This document shows positions 1 to 11,159 of a stretch of DNA of 64,000 nt, one piece after another (within the stretch, counting starts at the first letter, position 1; each line of letters starts with the position of its first letter). Under the pieces are notes generated by a model. It was not told the origin of the DNA, made no database searches, and saw nothing but the letters and a program-made list of their open reading frames with translations. Both the position numbers and the translations under genes were made by a program. The DNA comes from Amphiura filiformis (lineage: Eukaryota > Echinodermata > Ophiuroidea > Amphilepidida > Amphiuridae): NCBI RefSeq assembly GCF_039555335.1, contig NC_092628.1, positions 57,957,547 to 58,021,546 of the forward strand, written 5' to 3'.

Positions 1-850
1 GTAAGATTATAAGAAATTCAGTTGGTAGGCCTACACCATTTGGAAATCCCCCAGTGAGCCCCTTATCATGCTTATTTCATCATCTAATATTTTAATTATA
101 TGACTGCCCCGGGCTATAACCTTTAACTTTCATTTTTCCGTGTTACCTTTAAAATGTAGGCCTACGCCTATTATTTTGCGGAATTGTAGGCCTATACTCG
201 TGCTTTTCACCGCTGATTAAGTTTATATTATCGCAACTCGCCATCTGGGGTGGTGAATTTCTTTCCCCATGCCAACAAATCTTTGTCCTCCCCACTTTGA
301 CATGCCAACCCCCCTCTATCGACATAGGCCTACCAAAACATTGTCCCCCTAGGCCTACATGGCAACCGGTATTCAATTTTAGGCAGGCCGAGAAGGGGCA
401 AGCAAGTTTTGGCACGTAGGCCTATATTATTGCAAAAGCCAAGTATTAATATACTCCTTTAAAATGCCTCTTCTGGCACAAAAGAAATACTGGTAGCAGA
501 GTGATGCCACGTGCACATGTGCATTGACATTGGCCAATATCTATGGGGTGTAATAGGTCTACTATTATTTATTATTCACTTTTTCTACTCACTTTATTAG
601 GGCCTACCATTTAAAATGTCTAAAATTGCGGAATTGTTAAAATGTCTTAATTTGCGGAAATGAGCAAATTTCTCATACGTCCAGTGCCGTACATAAGGGG
701 GAAATGGGGAAGCTAACCCCCCCCCCCCTTTGGATGCGGTCGCCCTGAAGAATTTTACTAGGGTCTTTTTTGTACTTTTGAGCCTATTTTGTTTCGTTAA
801 AGATTTCCCCCTTGAATGAGGGTTTCCCCTTTCACTCCTTTGCCCCCCCC
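1..850. other. Non-coding stretch, no gene seen
   Basis: No exon or open frame with recognisable protein similarity is visible. The stretch has several copies of the palindrome TAGGCCTA, which recurs through the window, and poly-C and poly-G runs near 717-728 and 846-855. It may be intron of the minus-strand acyl-CoA synthetase gene, whose later exons have not appeared by this edge; that is inference. Confidence 0.5.
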
Positions 851-899
851 CCCCTTAAAAAGTCCTAGCTACGCCCATGATCCCCCATGACGCCACTTC

Positions 900-1316
900 A
901 CGGGGGGGGGGGGGCACAACATACATTTCTGGTGGGTATGCTCCCCCAGAATTTAGTAGGGTCCGGGGACTAATCTCCCGGGGGTGCTGACGGCGTACCG
1001 GGGTAGGCCTACATGCCGAAAAGGGATCATTTTTGGAGCTGCCAATAAATATAAAAGGTGGTCTTTTGGAGCTGCGAATAGTCAAAATTGGGTCTTTCTT
1101 GGCTTTCTGGGTGAATAACGCCTGAAAAAAAAGAGACATGTGAAGAATGATCGAGCGATGTAGGTCTTAGAGCTGAAATTGTCAAGTTTCCGTGTTTACG
1201 TATGCCTGCGCCTGCGCCTATAGCTCTATTTTGGTCACGGGTCTTTTGGAGCTGAGAAAACAAAAAAATGGAGGGGGGGGTCTTTCCGGGGGAGCATACC
1301 CGTATGGTCTTTTGTG
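900..1316. repeat. Fold-back element with G-rich inverted ends
   Basis: The ends carry GGTGGGTATGCTCCCCC (near 931) and its inverted partner GGGGGAGCATACCC (near 1289). The body is made of degenerate copies of a motif like GGTCTTTTGGAGCTG. A close relative lies at 40572-40947 with the same ends and body. No transposase is seen. It behaves like a non-autonomous mobile repeat. Confidence 0.6.
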
Positions 1317-1867
1317 TTAAGTTACAACGCTTAAAATTCAATTTTAATAACACGACGGTCACAATCTTGATTTTAACAGGGATTTTACCAAGAGAAGGTG
1401 CTAGGCATACATGCTCATGTTTGAATCTGGCAACTTTGAACTTATGCGGTAGTCTTGTAGCCGTCCGGCCCTGTTCAGTTTTATACACGCATTTGAATAG
1501 GAATTGTTTTGCGCACTTACCTAATGTTTATGGAGCACATTTTCTTCATTAGTTTGTCAAGTTGATGTCAAATGTTCTATTCTATATTATTTGGCAATAG
1601 TGTTTTTTTGCCTATAGTATGTCCAAACATGGTCCAATGTTGTAATTTGTTGTTTTTGATCGCAAAGGTCGGATATTTTTATTCCCGATTTAACTGTGCA
1701 CCCGCCGGAGGGCTTCGCAAGGGTGCAGAATTCGGCGAAAGTTTGACGGTAATTTTGCCTTTTTTGACACTAAAACACATTCGATCCTTAATTTTATTTC
1801 AACAATTTTTTTTACCAAACCTTAAAGAATTATTCTCAAATGTCTGACCTGTGTATTTCCTATTGGT

Positions 1868-2131
1868 AAGGGAGTGATCGTTATTTATGGCAGGGGGGAA
1901 TGGGTAAATTTAGGGGGTAACACGAAATTTTTTTGTGGTCTTGAGGGGGGAACCTGAAATTTTTAGTTGAACCAGGAGGGGGGATTGTTAAATTTTAAAT
2001 GGAGAAAATTGGGAAAACAAGGGGGAACGCGAAAATGTTGAGCGGACGCGAGGGGGGAACGCGAAATTTTTTGTCGAGATTTTTGCCAAAACACCCATTC
2101 CCCCCCCTGCCGTAAATAACGATCGGTCCCT
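1868..2131. repeat. Fold-back element, about 265 bp
   Basis: The left end (GGGAGTGATCGTTATTTATG, from about 1870) matches the reverse complement of the right end (about 2095-2131) over roughly 35 bp. The interior is degenerate direct repeats of a GGGGGGAACGCGAAATTTTT type. There is no coding capacity. It resembles the G-run fold-back elements near 900, 5000 and 8530 in design but not in end sequence. Confidence 0.65.
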
Positions 2132-2429
2132 AATACAAATTGACGTGTCAGCCCTAAACATACATAGGCAGGTCGTATTTTGGACTGGTAGCAAGTCTAA
2201 TAATACTGTATGTGAATATCGATGAATGTTAGAAACGGCAGAAACCGGTTGTGACGGAGACTACGTGGTAGCGTCCTTAACAACCAGTCAACTTTAAGAC
2301 AAATAGGTGAAAAGGGACACTTTCACGATGTTTTTTCATATTTTTTTTTATTTCACATGATCAGTGCATATATCGCCTAGCTTGAAATGATAAAATATTT
2401 TTTTAGACCAATCAAACCAATATATGGGT

Positions 2430-3660
2430 GTAGTACGCCCTTAAGAACCTTCTTAAAAACAGCAAGTGATGTATTGTAAATTCACGGATATTGATTAGTA
2501 AACGATTCCACATTCTGGGAGCATTATATAGTAGAAGGCCCCACGCTCAGCAGACTTCAGCAGTTTATATGTATTGTGCTCTGTCCGTCGTGTGGTGTCA
2601 GATGCTGAGCGCAGTCCAGCTCTACCAGTACCAGTTTGATTGAGAGTGATACAAGAGGAGATGTAATTAGGAGCCATGTGATTCATATGATTTGTAAACA
2701 AATAAAAGTACTTTAAACCAAATTCTTTTTTCCACGGGCAACCAATGCAGTTCTTCCAAACATGGAGTGACATGATCTTGTTTACGGACTTGACATATCA
2801 TCTTCGCAGCTCAGTTCTGGATGCGTTGAATACGCTGATGTCAGTTTTGTTTGACCCTAGGAGCAGACCATTACCATTTTAGTCGATTTTAGACAAGATG
2901 AGGGCACGGATGACAAGATGGTAAGTATCACGTTCAAGATACCTAGAAATCCTAGAAAGGTTTCGAAGATGATATGTCAAGCTACGGCAAAGGTTTGTAG
3001 TATGAGCAGAAAATGACATGGACGAATCAAATATAATACCTAAATTGCGGATGTTATCAGATGGATTGATTAACATATCACCAACACACAATGACACAGG
3101 GCCCACAAAATGTTTCAGGTGGGACGGAGTGGCTACAAAGAACTCTGTCTTGCTGTCATTGAGCTTAAGCATATTCCTCCTGATCCATTTTCTGAGAGCA
3201 TCAACACAGCACGACAGGTTATTCAGAGCAGCCACAATAGAAGAAGGGCCCTTGGGGTTAAAATTTGTGTACAATAATTGTATGTCATCTGCATACATGT
3301 GAAAATTCAAATCGAATGATCTAACTATACGACCAAGGGGCAGAACATACAAAGTAAAACCAAGTGGTCCTAAAATAGACCCTTGTGGTAAACCAAACTC
3401 TAAAGACAGAGGGTCTGAAAGCACACCATTGATTAACACACTGCTTGATCTATTTGAAAGGTATGACCTGACCCACTGAAGAACAGTACCCTGTATACCA
3501 AGATCAAATCCAAGCCTGTTAATGAGGATTTCATGGCTGACAGTGTCAAAGGCACTGCTTAAATCTAGCAACACTAGAAAGACACCTTGGCGTTGAGCAA
3601 GATTTTTCATGATGTCATCCTTAACTCTCATAACACGATCAGATGATGAACAAATGTATA
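2430..3660 (-). mobile_element. CR1/L2-like LINE, 5'-truncated reverse transcriptase
   Basis: On the minus strand a 250-residue frame (3631-2879) holds reverse transcriptase motifs: LLDLSSAFDTVSHEIL, GLPQGSILGPLGF and the active-site box MYADDIQLLY with both Asp present. Beyond 2879 the similarity continues in shifted frames with HMAPNYISS, LRSASD and an APRMWN-like terminal block, ending near 2440. The 5' end (endonuclease and early RT) is missing. It is a dead LINE copy in an intron of, or downstream of the last visible exon of, the acyl-CoA synthetase gene. It was placed in the CR1/L2 group from motif wording only, so the clade is not certain. Confidence 0.85.
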
Positions 3661-3800
3661 TAGCACAATATACGACGGAGTATACAGCCTTTGCCCTTTG
3701 TTGAAATAATGTAAATGCGGTTATTTATAATAAAATGATTGCATTGTACAATAAATAATTCTGCATTTCAATTATTACAATCATAATGGTCGTCACTTAC

Positions 3801-3918
3801 AGATGTATAATACACAAGGCAGGGATCATCCATATCAATAGTCCAGCATATGTCTTCTACGTTTTTTCTCAGATTTTCGCCTCCAAGTTGGAGAAACTCT
3901 GTTAAGCTGTATGTTCCA
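3801..3918 (-). CDS. ACSF2: ACSF2-like exon, GTYSLTEFLQLG to YYTS
   Basis: It is 118 bp from a pyrimidine-rich acceptor (TTTTTCCTCTCAG) to donor TCT|gtaagt. It reads SGTYSLTEFLQLGG, then DDPCLVYYTS. The C-terminal residues are the start of the family's (Q/Y)(F/Y)TSGTTG nucleotide-binding motif, split by the intron. No GTTGxPKG exon is visible to the left. Confidence 0.78.
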
Positions 3919-4121
3919 CTGAGAGGAAAAAGCAAATAGTGTATACAGTATAGTGTTGTTTCACTAATTTCGATGTAGGTTATTCAGCTGATCAGAAAAG
4001 AGTTATTTGATTATATGTTTTTAAAAATCTTCTCATCTGGTTAAAATTGAACTATAGTATAGGTTTTATTAATACTATTTACCATTCTACATACATAACT
4101 TACAGGCCTATAATACCATAC

Positions 4122-4172
4122 CTTGCTTTTGTGTTGTTGTCACTGCGTATCACGTACTTTAAATCTGGAAGG
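4122..4172 (-). CDS. ACSF2: ACSF2-like short exon, LPDLKYVI
   Basis: This 51-bp exon (acceptor TTTCTAG, donor AG|gtatgg, phases 2-2) reads LPDLKYVIRSDNNTKA. It matches the RLPDLTTVISVDAP element of ACSF2. The phase fits both neighbours exactly. Confidence 0.75.
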
Positions 4173-4470
4173 CTAGAAAGGAACATTTGTATATATAATA
4201 ATTACATCATATTAAAATGAGTATTAACGTATTGTTTGATCGTGTCAATCTTATTTATCAAACTATGTTTCAGGTTATTTTATTAGTTTTCAAGAAATTT
4301 TCATTTAAAAATCAATAAATAATTAATCAAATAAATAATAATCAATAAGCATTTACGTCATTTTTAAGGGGCACATAAGATCACACTTGGGAAACGGACT
4401 TTAACACGATGAAGATGGTCGGAGATGACGCACCAATGACTTAAGGAAAGCGAATTCGACTGGTATTTAC

Positions 4471-4583
4471 CTGCTACAATCTAGATTGGATTTATCGTTA
4501 GTTTTCAATGTTGGTATAATTTCACAGGCTTTATCCAATATATCATGTGGAGAACGAGTCAGCAGGAGAACCTTGCAATTCAT
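4471..4583 (-). CDS. ACSF2: ACSF2-like exon, MNCKVLLL block
   Basis: It is 113 bp ending in phase 2 at AG|gtaaat. It reads MNCKVLLLTRSP, DILDKACEIIPTL and LDCS, corresponding to the KVGCKALVFPxxFK...LKQICPEV stretch of ACSF2. The acceptor is taken at ATACAG before 4583. An acceptor further upstream near 4619 would add nine residues. Confidence 0.7.
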
Positions 4584-4997
4584 CTGTATGAAATTATTGA
4601 AGTACAACACTGTGAATCTATTCAGGGTGCTTTCGTGGTTCAACTTTATTATAAATGAGATATTGGTTTTTAGTTCTCCTCTACTTGCAGAAGTATAAAG
4701 TTACTGAACCTGATCCTGGTTTCTGGTCCAGCGCTAACATTTCAAAACAGTACTTCATAGCCTCAGCATAAAACAAAAGAATAAAAATTGTTTAAGATTA
4801 AGAAATGAGAATACTTTAATTTATTTCCTCTGCTTATACGTGTATAGATGTTTACGGATTTGCTTTACCTTCTTCAAGATCTCTTGATTGGTTATTAATG
4901 GGAATTCTAATCGCAGTTGCACCTGTAGAAAACAAAAGATGGAAGGTTTCCGCCAAAAACACCTTTTTCTTATTAAACATGATAGACATCAGGGGGG

Positions 4998-5440
4998 CAC
5001 TCAACTTTAGAAGTGGCGGGTATGTGCCTACCGGTGTCGCGAAGTAGAGGCCTATCGGTAACAAAGCGTTATTTTAAAAAAGGGGTCATTGGGTACAAAC
5101 AAAATAAAAAAGGGGTCATTGGGTATAATATTTTGAAAAAAAAGGGGTCATTGAGTATAAGATTTCAAAAAAAGGGTCATCGGGTAGAAAATTTTGAAAA
5201 AATGGAGCAAAATTTTGAAAGTTTCGGCATAATTTTGAAAAAATTGAGCAAAATTTGAAAGTTTCGGCATTATTTTCTTGCATTTTGATGATGCTCTTCT
5301 AGAAAATCTAGAAAATCTAGAAAAAAAGGGGGTCATTGGGTAGCTGCAACTAAAAAAGGGGGTCATCGGGTATGACTTTAAAAAAGGGGGTCATCGGGTA
5401 TAGTCGACTTCAAAAGAGGGGGCCTATTGACAGGGGGATA
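4998..5440. repeat. G-run repeat block with internal tandem motif
   Basis: The block holds about ten degenerate copies of an AAAAAAGGGGTCATTGGGTA motif between 5075 and 5405, spaced roughly 25-40 bp. The left edge is GGGGGGCACTCAACTTTAG, and the right edge holds a related inverted AGGGGGATAGACAC. Its design matches the fold-back elements near 900 and 8530. It lies in an intron of the ACSF2-like gene. Confidence 0.5.
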
Positions 5441-5852
5441 GACACTTTCGTGGGTTAAATAACAGCGAAAATAAATAACCTGTAGAAAACAAAAGATTCG
5501 ATTAAGTGGATCTGCTTAGGGCCTATATAATACGTATAATAATTGGTATGGGCCTTTTAAAGTTTTTCGTATTGTATATAATAACAATATATTTTCCGTT
5601 TCTGTTTACTAATTTGCTATTGTAGCTTCCCATGTTTTGTGGACAAGTTCCTTTGATTAACGTATCACGCGAAAGTATGAAAACCTCTCTTGTGGAACTG
5701 TGAAAGATATCAATCTTGACTATTGAAGTTATGGCGGATTCGTTACTGTTTGTTAGAAGCAAATTCTTCTTTTGATTGGATATAGATGTAACGCAATCGA
5801 ATACAGAAGTAATAATCATCTATGTAGTGTAATATATAATAGAGATGCTCAC

Positions 5853-5899
5853 GCAAGACTAAATATTTAACCATGTTTAATGAGACTGCAGGGTTTAAA
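5853..5899 (-). CDS. Possible ACSF2-like exon (SLNPA block), frame not closed
   Basis: After an acceptor-like TTTATTTCAG the minus strand reads SLNPAVSLNMVKYLVL, resembling VSVNPAYQAMELEYVL, the piece missing between exons 2 and 4. The 47-bp length with these splice sites does not restore the flanking phases. Either other sites are used or the match is partly chance. Confidence 0.25.
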
Positions 5900-6014
5900 C
5901 TGAAATAAACAATGACCAAAGGTATCAAATGAAACTATCAACACTGCTTAATACTTTTGATGGCATTGGCCTATAATTATGAGATATCATTGAAGCCAAA
6001 TAGTTGGTACTTAC

Positions 6015-6143
6015 CAGAATGACACCCAGCTGGGCGCATGCAAATGTGGCATAGAGCCATTCTTTATGATTAGCTCCCCATACTGCTAGTCTATCTCCTT
6101 TCTCTATGCCAATGGACAGCAGAGAACACGCAAATTGCTGACT
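6015..6143 (-). CDS. ACSF2: ACSF2-like coding exon 2
   Basis: It is exactly 43 codons between a pyrimidine-rich acceptor ending TTGACAG and the donor CTG|gtaagt, phase 0-0. It encodes LLSIGIEKGDRLAVWG and KEWLYATFACAQLGVIL, the conserved GxxxGDRVxxWGPN...W...FAxxQxGxIL block of acyl-CoA synthetases. Joined to exon 1 it aligns residue for residue with ACSF2 (EMKDK then SQQFACSLL). Confidence 0.85.
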
Positions 6144-6241
6144 CTGTCAACGAAAATAAAACAAAAGGTTGGGGAACAATGAGATGAGAATGGCATCTTC
6201 AGAGACAATGACCGAAGTTCTGGTACTCCTTCCAGTATGTA

Positions 6242-7316
6242 CAGCGTGTCCCAAAAGTAACTTAACATTGTGAATTTGCCATATCTCAAATATTTCCTAC
6301 TTCATACCAAAATGGAGAACATATTCACATATATTGATCTTTTAGAATTATTTTGATACCAAAAACAGCATTATTGATGACCCCTTGACCTTACTGTGCG
6401 ACTGTACATATGTCAAACCCACAAAAGCAAGCTAATAATTATGTTCTTTGTTCAAGCACATGAATGATGTGCTTCCCTGAACAATAGAGTTGGGTCACTC
6501 ACTGCACACGCTACATTTAGGTATGAACATTCATGGATTACATGGCCTAGAGTAAGCGTGACTGCTGTTTTAGATTATAATTAGGATATTTTGACAATAT
6601 AAACTTTCCTTTAAAACAGTTGAAGTGAAGATGAATTTCCTATAAATCAACGGATTCAGATTCTGTGCCTAGACAAAGTCGGACAAACTCACTCAAGCAA
6701 AGTTTGGGGAACATTTTAATGTAAATTATGCACCCAGCCGAAATACAATCCAGCAACTAGTGCAGAAATTCCTATCAACTGGATCTGTTCATGATCTACC
6801 TCGGGCAGGACGTGGAAGAACAGGAAGATCGGCTACAAACATCGATGTCATACGAAGAGCGGTGGCAAAAAGCCCAACACGATCAGTACGTCGACTTTTA
6901 ATGGAGAACAACGTACCGCGTACTGACAACTGTTCATCGAATCCTCAGAAAAGATCTTAAGCAGTTTCCATATAAAATCCAGATAAAACAGAAAATGAAG
7001 ATTACGCATTGAAAACAAACAAACAAGCGATCAAACAAACATAGCAAAATTAAACAAAACAGATTTGAAAACGATAACACGTTATATTGTGTTATCACGT
7101 CTCAAATAACGAGACTTTATTTGCGTTTAGTGGGTTTTAAGGTACGATAGATATCCATTAATTTCATGCCAAAGGGTCATAACCACATAGGCATGTTTGG
7201 TATCATAACATTTCTAAAAGAATTATCTACATACTGTGCAATTTGTGTAACAACACTATTAACACAACGCGAGTTATGGCTAATTCACAATGTTAAGTTA
7301 CTTTTGGGACACCCTG
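6242..7316 (+). mobile_element. Mariner/Tc1-type element, internally deleted
   Basis: The terminal inverted repeats are about 43 bp (left CAGCGTGTCCCAAAAGTAAC, right the inverse of CAGGGTGTCCCAAAAGTAAC) and are flanked by TA on both sides, the Tc1/mariner target. Inside, 6670-7000 encodes the helix-turn-helix N-terminus of a transposase: KFLSTGSVHDLPRAGRGRTG, SPTRSVRRLLMENNVPRT and, after one frame change near 6935, VHRILRKDLKQFPYKIQ. The catalytic DDE/D part is absent, so the copy is non-autonomous. It sits in intron 1 of the ACSF2-like gene. Confidence 0.85.
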
Positions 7317-7803
7317 TATTATAACACCATACTGGTTTCTTTGGCAATATGGTGTTTTTAAAGCTTGCTTGAAGACACGAAAAAGATCCATTAACGTTTA
7401 TCAAACGTTTCCTCATAAAATCACCTTATTGCTGTTCGTAGGCTCTGTCCTATAGAGGCCCTGCATGAAATTATCGATTGGCTCCAAACAAAGGATTTGT
7501 ACCGGTGTCCTTCACCGTAGTTATGGTGGAGTGCAGTCCATTCAATCAAATGTTGTCATCAACCTAATTGATCGTAGTGCAGGGTTATGTGTGTGAGACG
7601 AACTGTCGCGGCAGATTGCAATCATGCTTTTGTTGAATGTATTTGAGTAGTCCGCCATATTTACAGGATGATACGTCACATGCAAGGCCTCCATACACAC
7701 ATATGAGTACCACACATTGAAGAAGTCATAATCATATTGCTATATATCTATTGTAACACTGACATCTAGTTTATCATTTTCTCCTGGAATATTTTAACCT
7801 TAC

Positions 7804-7977
7804 CTTGTCTTTCATTTCAGCAAAAGTTATCCTTTCGTTATCGGCATAAAACACATACATGTCCTTGTCTTTATACTCATCGGCCGCTTTGTAAAGTTGT
7901 TGTCCTACTGTCCGACCTATAAAAGGCAATTTGCCAGGAGCATGCAGGTAACTTCGTGTTAACTTCCGTGCTGACAT
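7804..7977 (-). CDS. ACSF2: ACSF2-like coding exon 1 (start exon)
   Basis: There are 58 codons from ATG at 7977 to a phase-0 donor (AAG|gtaagg). It contains SYLHAPGKLPFIGRTVGQQL and ERITFAEMKDK, matching the start of the AMP-binding domain in ACSF2. The start was chosen because it is the first Met before the conserved SYxH block. No clear mitochondrial transit peptide fits before that block, so a further upstream exon remains possible. Confidence 0.8.
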
Positions 7978-8519
7978 TTTGATTCACTTGTATTAGATAG
8001 ATAATACTGGTAGTATGGAGTTTCAACGGGTATTAACGGCAACTGAAAGAAAAAAAAAGTAGCATTACTGTGACTGACTACAGGAGCTTGACTTCCATAG
8101 ACCTACTTAATCTCAAGGCTTACACAAAATCGATCCTCATTGTCTTATGTATTAAACAAAATACATTCGCTTGAATTATAGCTAATTATAAGCGCAGGAG
8201 GTTATACTTAACCAGTTTTCTGGATATTTTGTTATTTTGTAGGATAAGAACCATATATTTACATTGTCAGCTGGCAAATATCTAAATTGTAATTGCTGCC
8301 ATAAGACAGTGCAGCGAATTCCTCTGACAATTATTCAGTTTTCATTTTGAACATCTAAAATCACAACCTACATAATTATTATAAGTTCATGCCTTATAAA
8401 TAATTTAAATCACATACATCTATGTCTTATTAACGCTACCAACAACGTCACCAAACACCCAAACTAACGTTATACTAAGACGAACACTACGCTACCACAC
8501 TCGCTTCTACACTACCAAA

Positions 8520-8845
8520 CCCGGGGGAGGGGGGGGACTCACTAAATATGGGTGACGGGGATGTGCGGCCACATTTACCCCCATTTTTCAACTCGCTCTC
8601 ACCCAATGACCCCCTTTTATATCTTGACCGAAAAATTTTCCCAGTCTCACTGAATGACCCGCTTTTTTGGTCAGAATTTCCCCAGTCTCACGGAAAGACC
8701 CCCTTTTTGGAACCTTCTCACTGAAAGACCACCCGCCCCTTTTTCGGTGTCTAGGCTCTCACCGAAAGACCCCTAGTTTCGAACTGCTGTCCGCACATCC
8801 CCGTCACTTCCAAAGTCAAGTGCCCCCCCCCCCCTCCCCGGTATC
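8520..8845. repeat. Fold-back element, G-run ends
   Basis: Left GGTGACGGGGATGTGCGG (about 8551) pairs with right CCGCACATCCCCGTCAC (about 8791). Outer G9 and C14 runs also face each other. The body consists of degenerate copies of CTCACxGAAAGACCCC. The open frame crossing it is repeat-derived, not a gene. Confidence 0.6.
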
Positions 8846-11150
8846 AAACTCGGAACTAGAATGTTAAAAGCACTTTGAAAGAAAAAGTTGACAGAATACC
8901 ATTCCCACGTAAAGTAGATGCCATTCACCATTCACGCTTCAGTATCCAACTAGACTTTAGTTTTCGAGGTTTCGCAGCTGCGTTTATATTTATATCTTAC
9001 AGTTCAGAATAACAAATAATTATATGAGCTATGTCTATGAAATTGGTTTCAATCCACACCTGCCATTTATTTGCTATAATGTTTAGTGTGCAATATGGTT
9101 TCTTTCAAATACCGTATTTATATTCATTTGTATTATACGCTCGTATAGGAGCTTATAGGACTATATTAGTAGGGATGACCAATGAACCATCAACTTGATT
9201 AGAACACTCCCATAGACATGCAGAGAGCTCAACTGTGCACTGCTTGCACAGACATTTCTAAATTGATCTCATTCTTTTATTTTTCAATATTTTTCTATAA
9301 AAATTGGGGAAGTTAATGCCAATTATATTTTGTAACTATCTTGCAAATTACAGCAACATAATTTATTTCATTTTCCTGTAAGTGCGAGTCAAAATTGGTC
9401 CATCGCCACAGTGCGCTTTATTGCCAGTGGCTGAGTTCAGCACTGCTCAACAATGGCACAAAATATTCATGTCAATAATTTCAGGTGGAAAACGTAGCCT
9501 ACTGAGCTGTAATTTGGCAGAGTTGCCAGTAATACCTCTATCATACCCTCTGTAAAAAGGTTAACAAATTGAACAAGTAGATCTCGAGTTACAAGTTAAA
9601 TCACCAGCTTCCCTTTGGAATTTCCATACTCCTTTCGAATCATGCTAAGAAGACACCTTTCTGAACATAAATGTGAAGTTTCGTGCCCATTCGATGTATT
9701 TTTCACCTGATTTCAACCCTAAACGTTTTCTTATATTTAGGCCTATACCATAATACAACTTGCTGCTGGCTATACCTTGTTTAGAACTTTCAAAAGAAGT
9801 ACCTGAATGTGCAACCATAACTGTTTCAAAATAGCCCGCGAAAGTCATGCAGGTAACTCCGAGGTCATGTATTGAATTGTTTTGAATGAGGAATACTACG
9901 GGAACTAGCACCTTTTGTTAGAAGTCACACATGAGCATGATGAGTGAAGTGGATAACCTCTATTGTTGTGAATGAGTCAATGACCTTCAATGACACTTAA
10001 GATGTAATTTGCATACACCTACTAATTGGTCATATTAAACCCAATAACATTGAAATTTTTGGTTGTGAAAAAAAGTTTACCTGGACTTAGTGCAATTTTG
10101 ATTTTGTGCCATATCGGCCATCTTGGATGATTTTTGGCAAAATGTTCTCTAAATGCATGATTTCAATGCCTCGATAAAAAAAAAAATAATTTATGCCATT
10201 GACTAGTAAAGTGCCATTTCATAAGAAACCCTTTGATACTTTCACAATATGCTTGTTTCATGTTTGCATATATGTTAAAATAAAGAAATATATAAAGGTA
10301 AATATATGTTTATGCCAATTTTGCTCCTAATTGATATTTTTGGACCATGTCATTTTATTTCGTTCCAATGACCGGTCAGAATGGGAAACTTTGAAAATTC
10401 ATAATTCGAAAAGTTTTTGACCGATTTTGACCATTTAACCACCAAAATACTTCTATTGATGAGCTCTATTCATAAAACAATATTTTGTAGCAATAAGGGC
10501 AACATGAAATTTTGATGGTTATCCCTAATATTAGGCATACACTGGATCTACTTAAAACGGCAGCTATAGAATTCGATTTCGTTTGCCGACCTTACTGAAG
10601 CTTATCAAAACGTCAACTTAATCGATGACCTAAAGTGTTTTGTCATGACAAGTTCAGCACCATGGTAGTGTTGTCATGTATCACAAGATAAAGAAAAGTT
10701 CAAAGTGTAATGCGCTGTGTCATAGAATTTGGTCTCGTAGGATGAGACTAATTTTCGGGGTTTTAGTTTAATAGTACTATACCCTAGTTAAGTGAGCAAA
10801 TAAATTGATACAATGATATAAAGGCGAATCACATGGGCATAGTAACGGACCGAGTTCTGGCTTGTTTACATAATAGGGAAAGAATAATATCGAATAGCTT
10901 ACAAACAATTGGCAAACAAGTAAATCAAAAATAAGCGAACATGAAAATTCCAAAAAGAATGTGGAACAAAAGAGTGTGATTTGTGTGCAAGACGGATGAA
11001 CAACAAAATAATTCTGGAACATATGAAACATATTCTTTAAAAGTAATTGAGTGGGTATGGTTGAGTCGTGGTGTCCAAAATTATCCAATAATATACCGGT
11101 AGTACCTTCTTTTTTGTTTTGATGATTAGTTACAGGTGGATTTTATTTGG
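8846..11150. other. Intergenic stretch, no gene seen
   Basis: It is AT-rich with no exon, repeat array or open frame that I can relate to a protein. The frames at 9645-9911 and 10777-11088 (minus) show no domain pattern and are probably chance. It separates the start of the ACSF2-like gene from the minisatellite of the receptor array. Confidence 0.5.
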
Positions 11151-11159
11151 GCAGCTCTG

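Larger units (their letters stand above)
3801..7977 (-). other. ACSF2: Acyl-CoA synthetase gene, 5' half (ACSF2-like), gene span
   Basis: Exons at 7804-7977, 6015-6143, 4471-4583, 4122-4172 and 3801-3918 on the minus strand read along the N-terminal half of an ANL-superfamily (AMP-binding) acyl-CoA synthetase. Known ACSF2 enzymes activate medium-chain fatty acids to acyl-CoA in the mitochondrion. Recognisable stretches are TVGQQLYKAADEY, ITFAEMKDK, KGDRLAVWGANHKEWLYATF and LPDLKYVI. Phases close between the last three exons (2, 2, then 0). The link between the second and third is unresolved: the family has about 17 residues there (VSxNPAYxxxELEYxL). The last visible exon stops at YYTS, just before the P-loop-like TSGTTGxPKG motif, which must lie to the left of the window. 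The best family match is ACSF2; another long or medium-chain ANL ligase is possible. Confidence 0.8.

Noticed and set aside
149-415. Minus-strand open frame of 88 codons
   Set aside because: Low-complexity, spans TAGGCCTA repeats, no domain pattern and no splice context.
1027-1488. Minus-strand frame of 153 codons
   Set aside because: Overlaps the fold-back element and its repeated SSKRPP/QLQKT phrases come from that repeat. A similar artefact stands at 40553-41119.
2430-3660. Host reverse transcriptase or telomerase-like gene
   Set aside because: Motif order and 5' truncation are those of CR1/L2-like LINEs, with two related copies elsewhere in the window.
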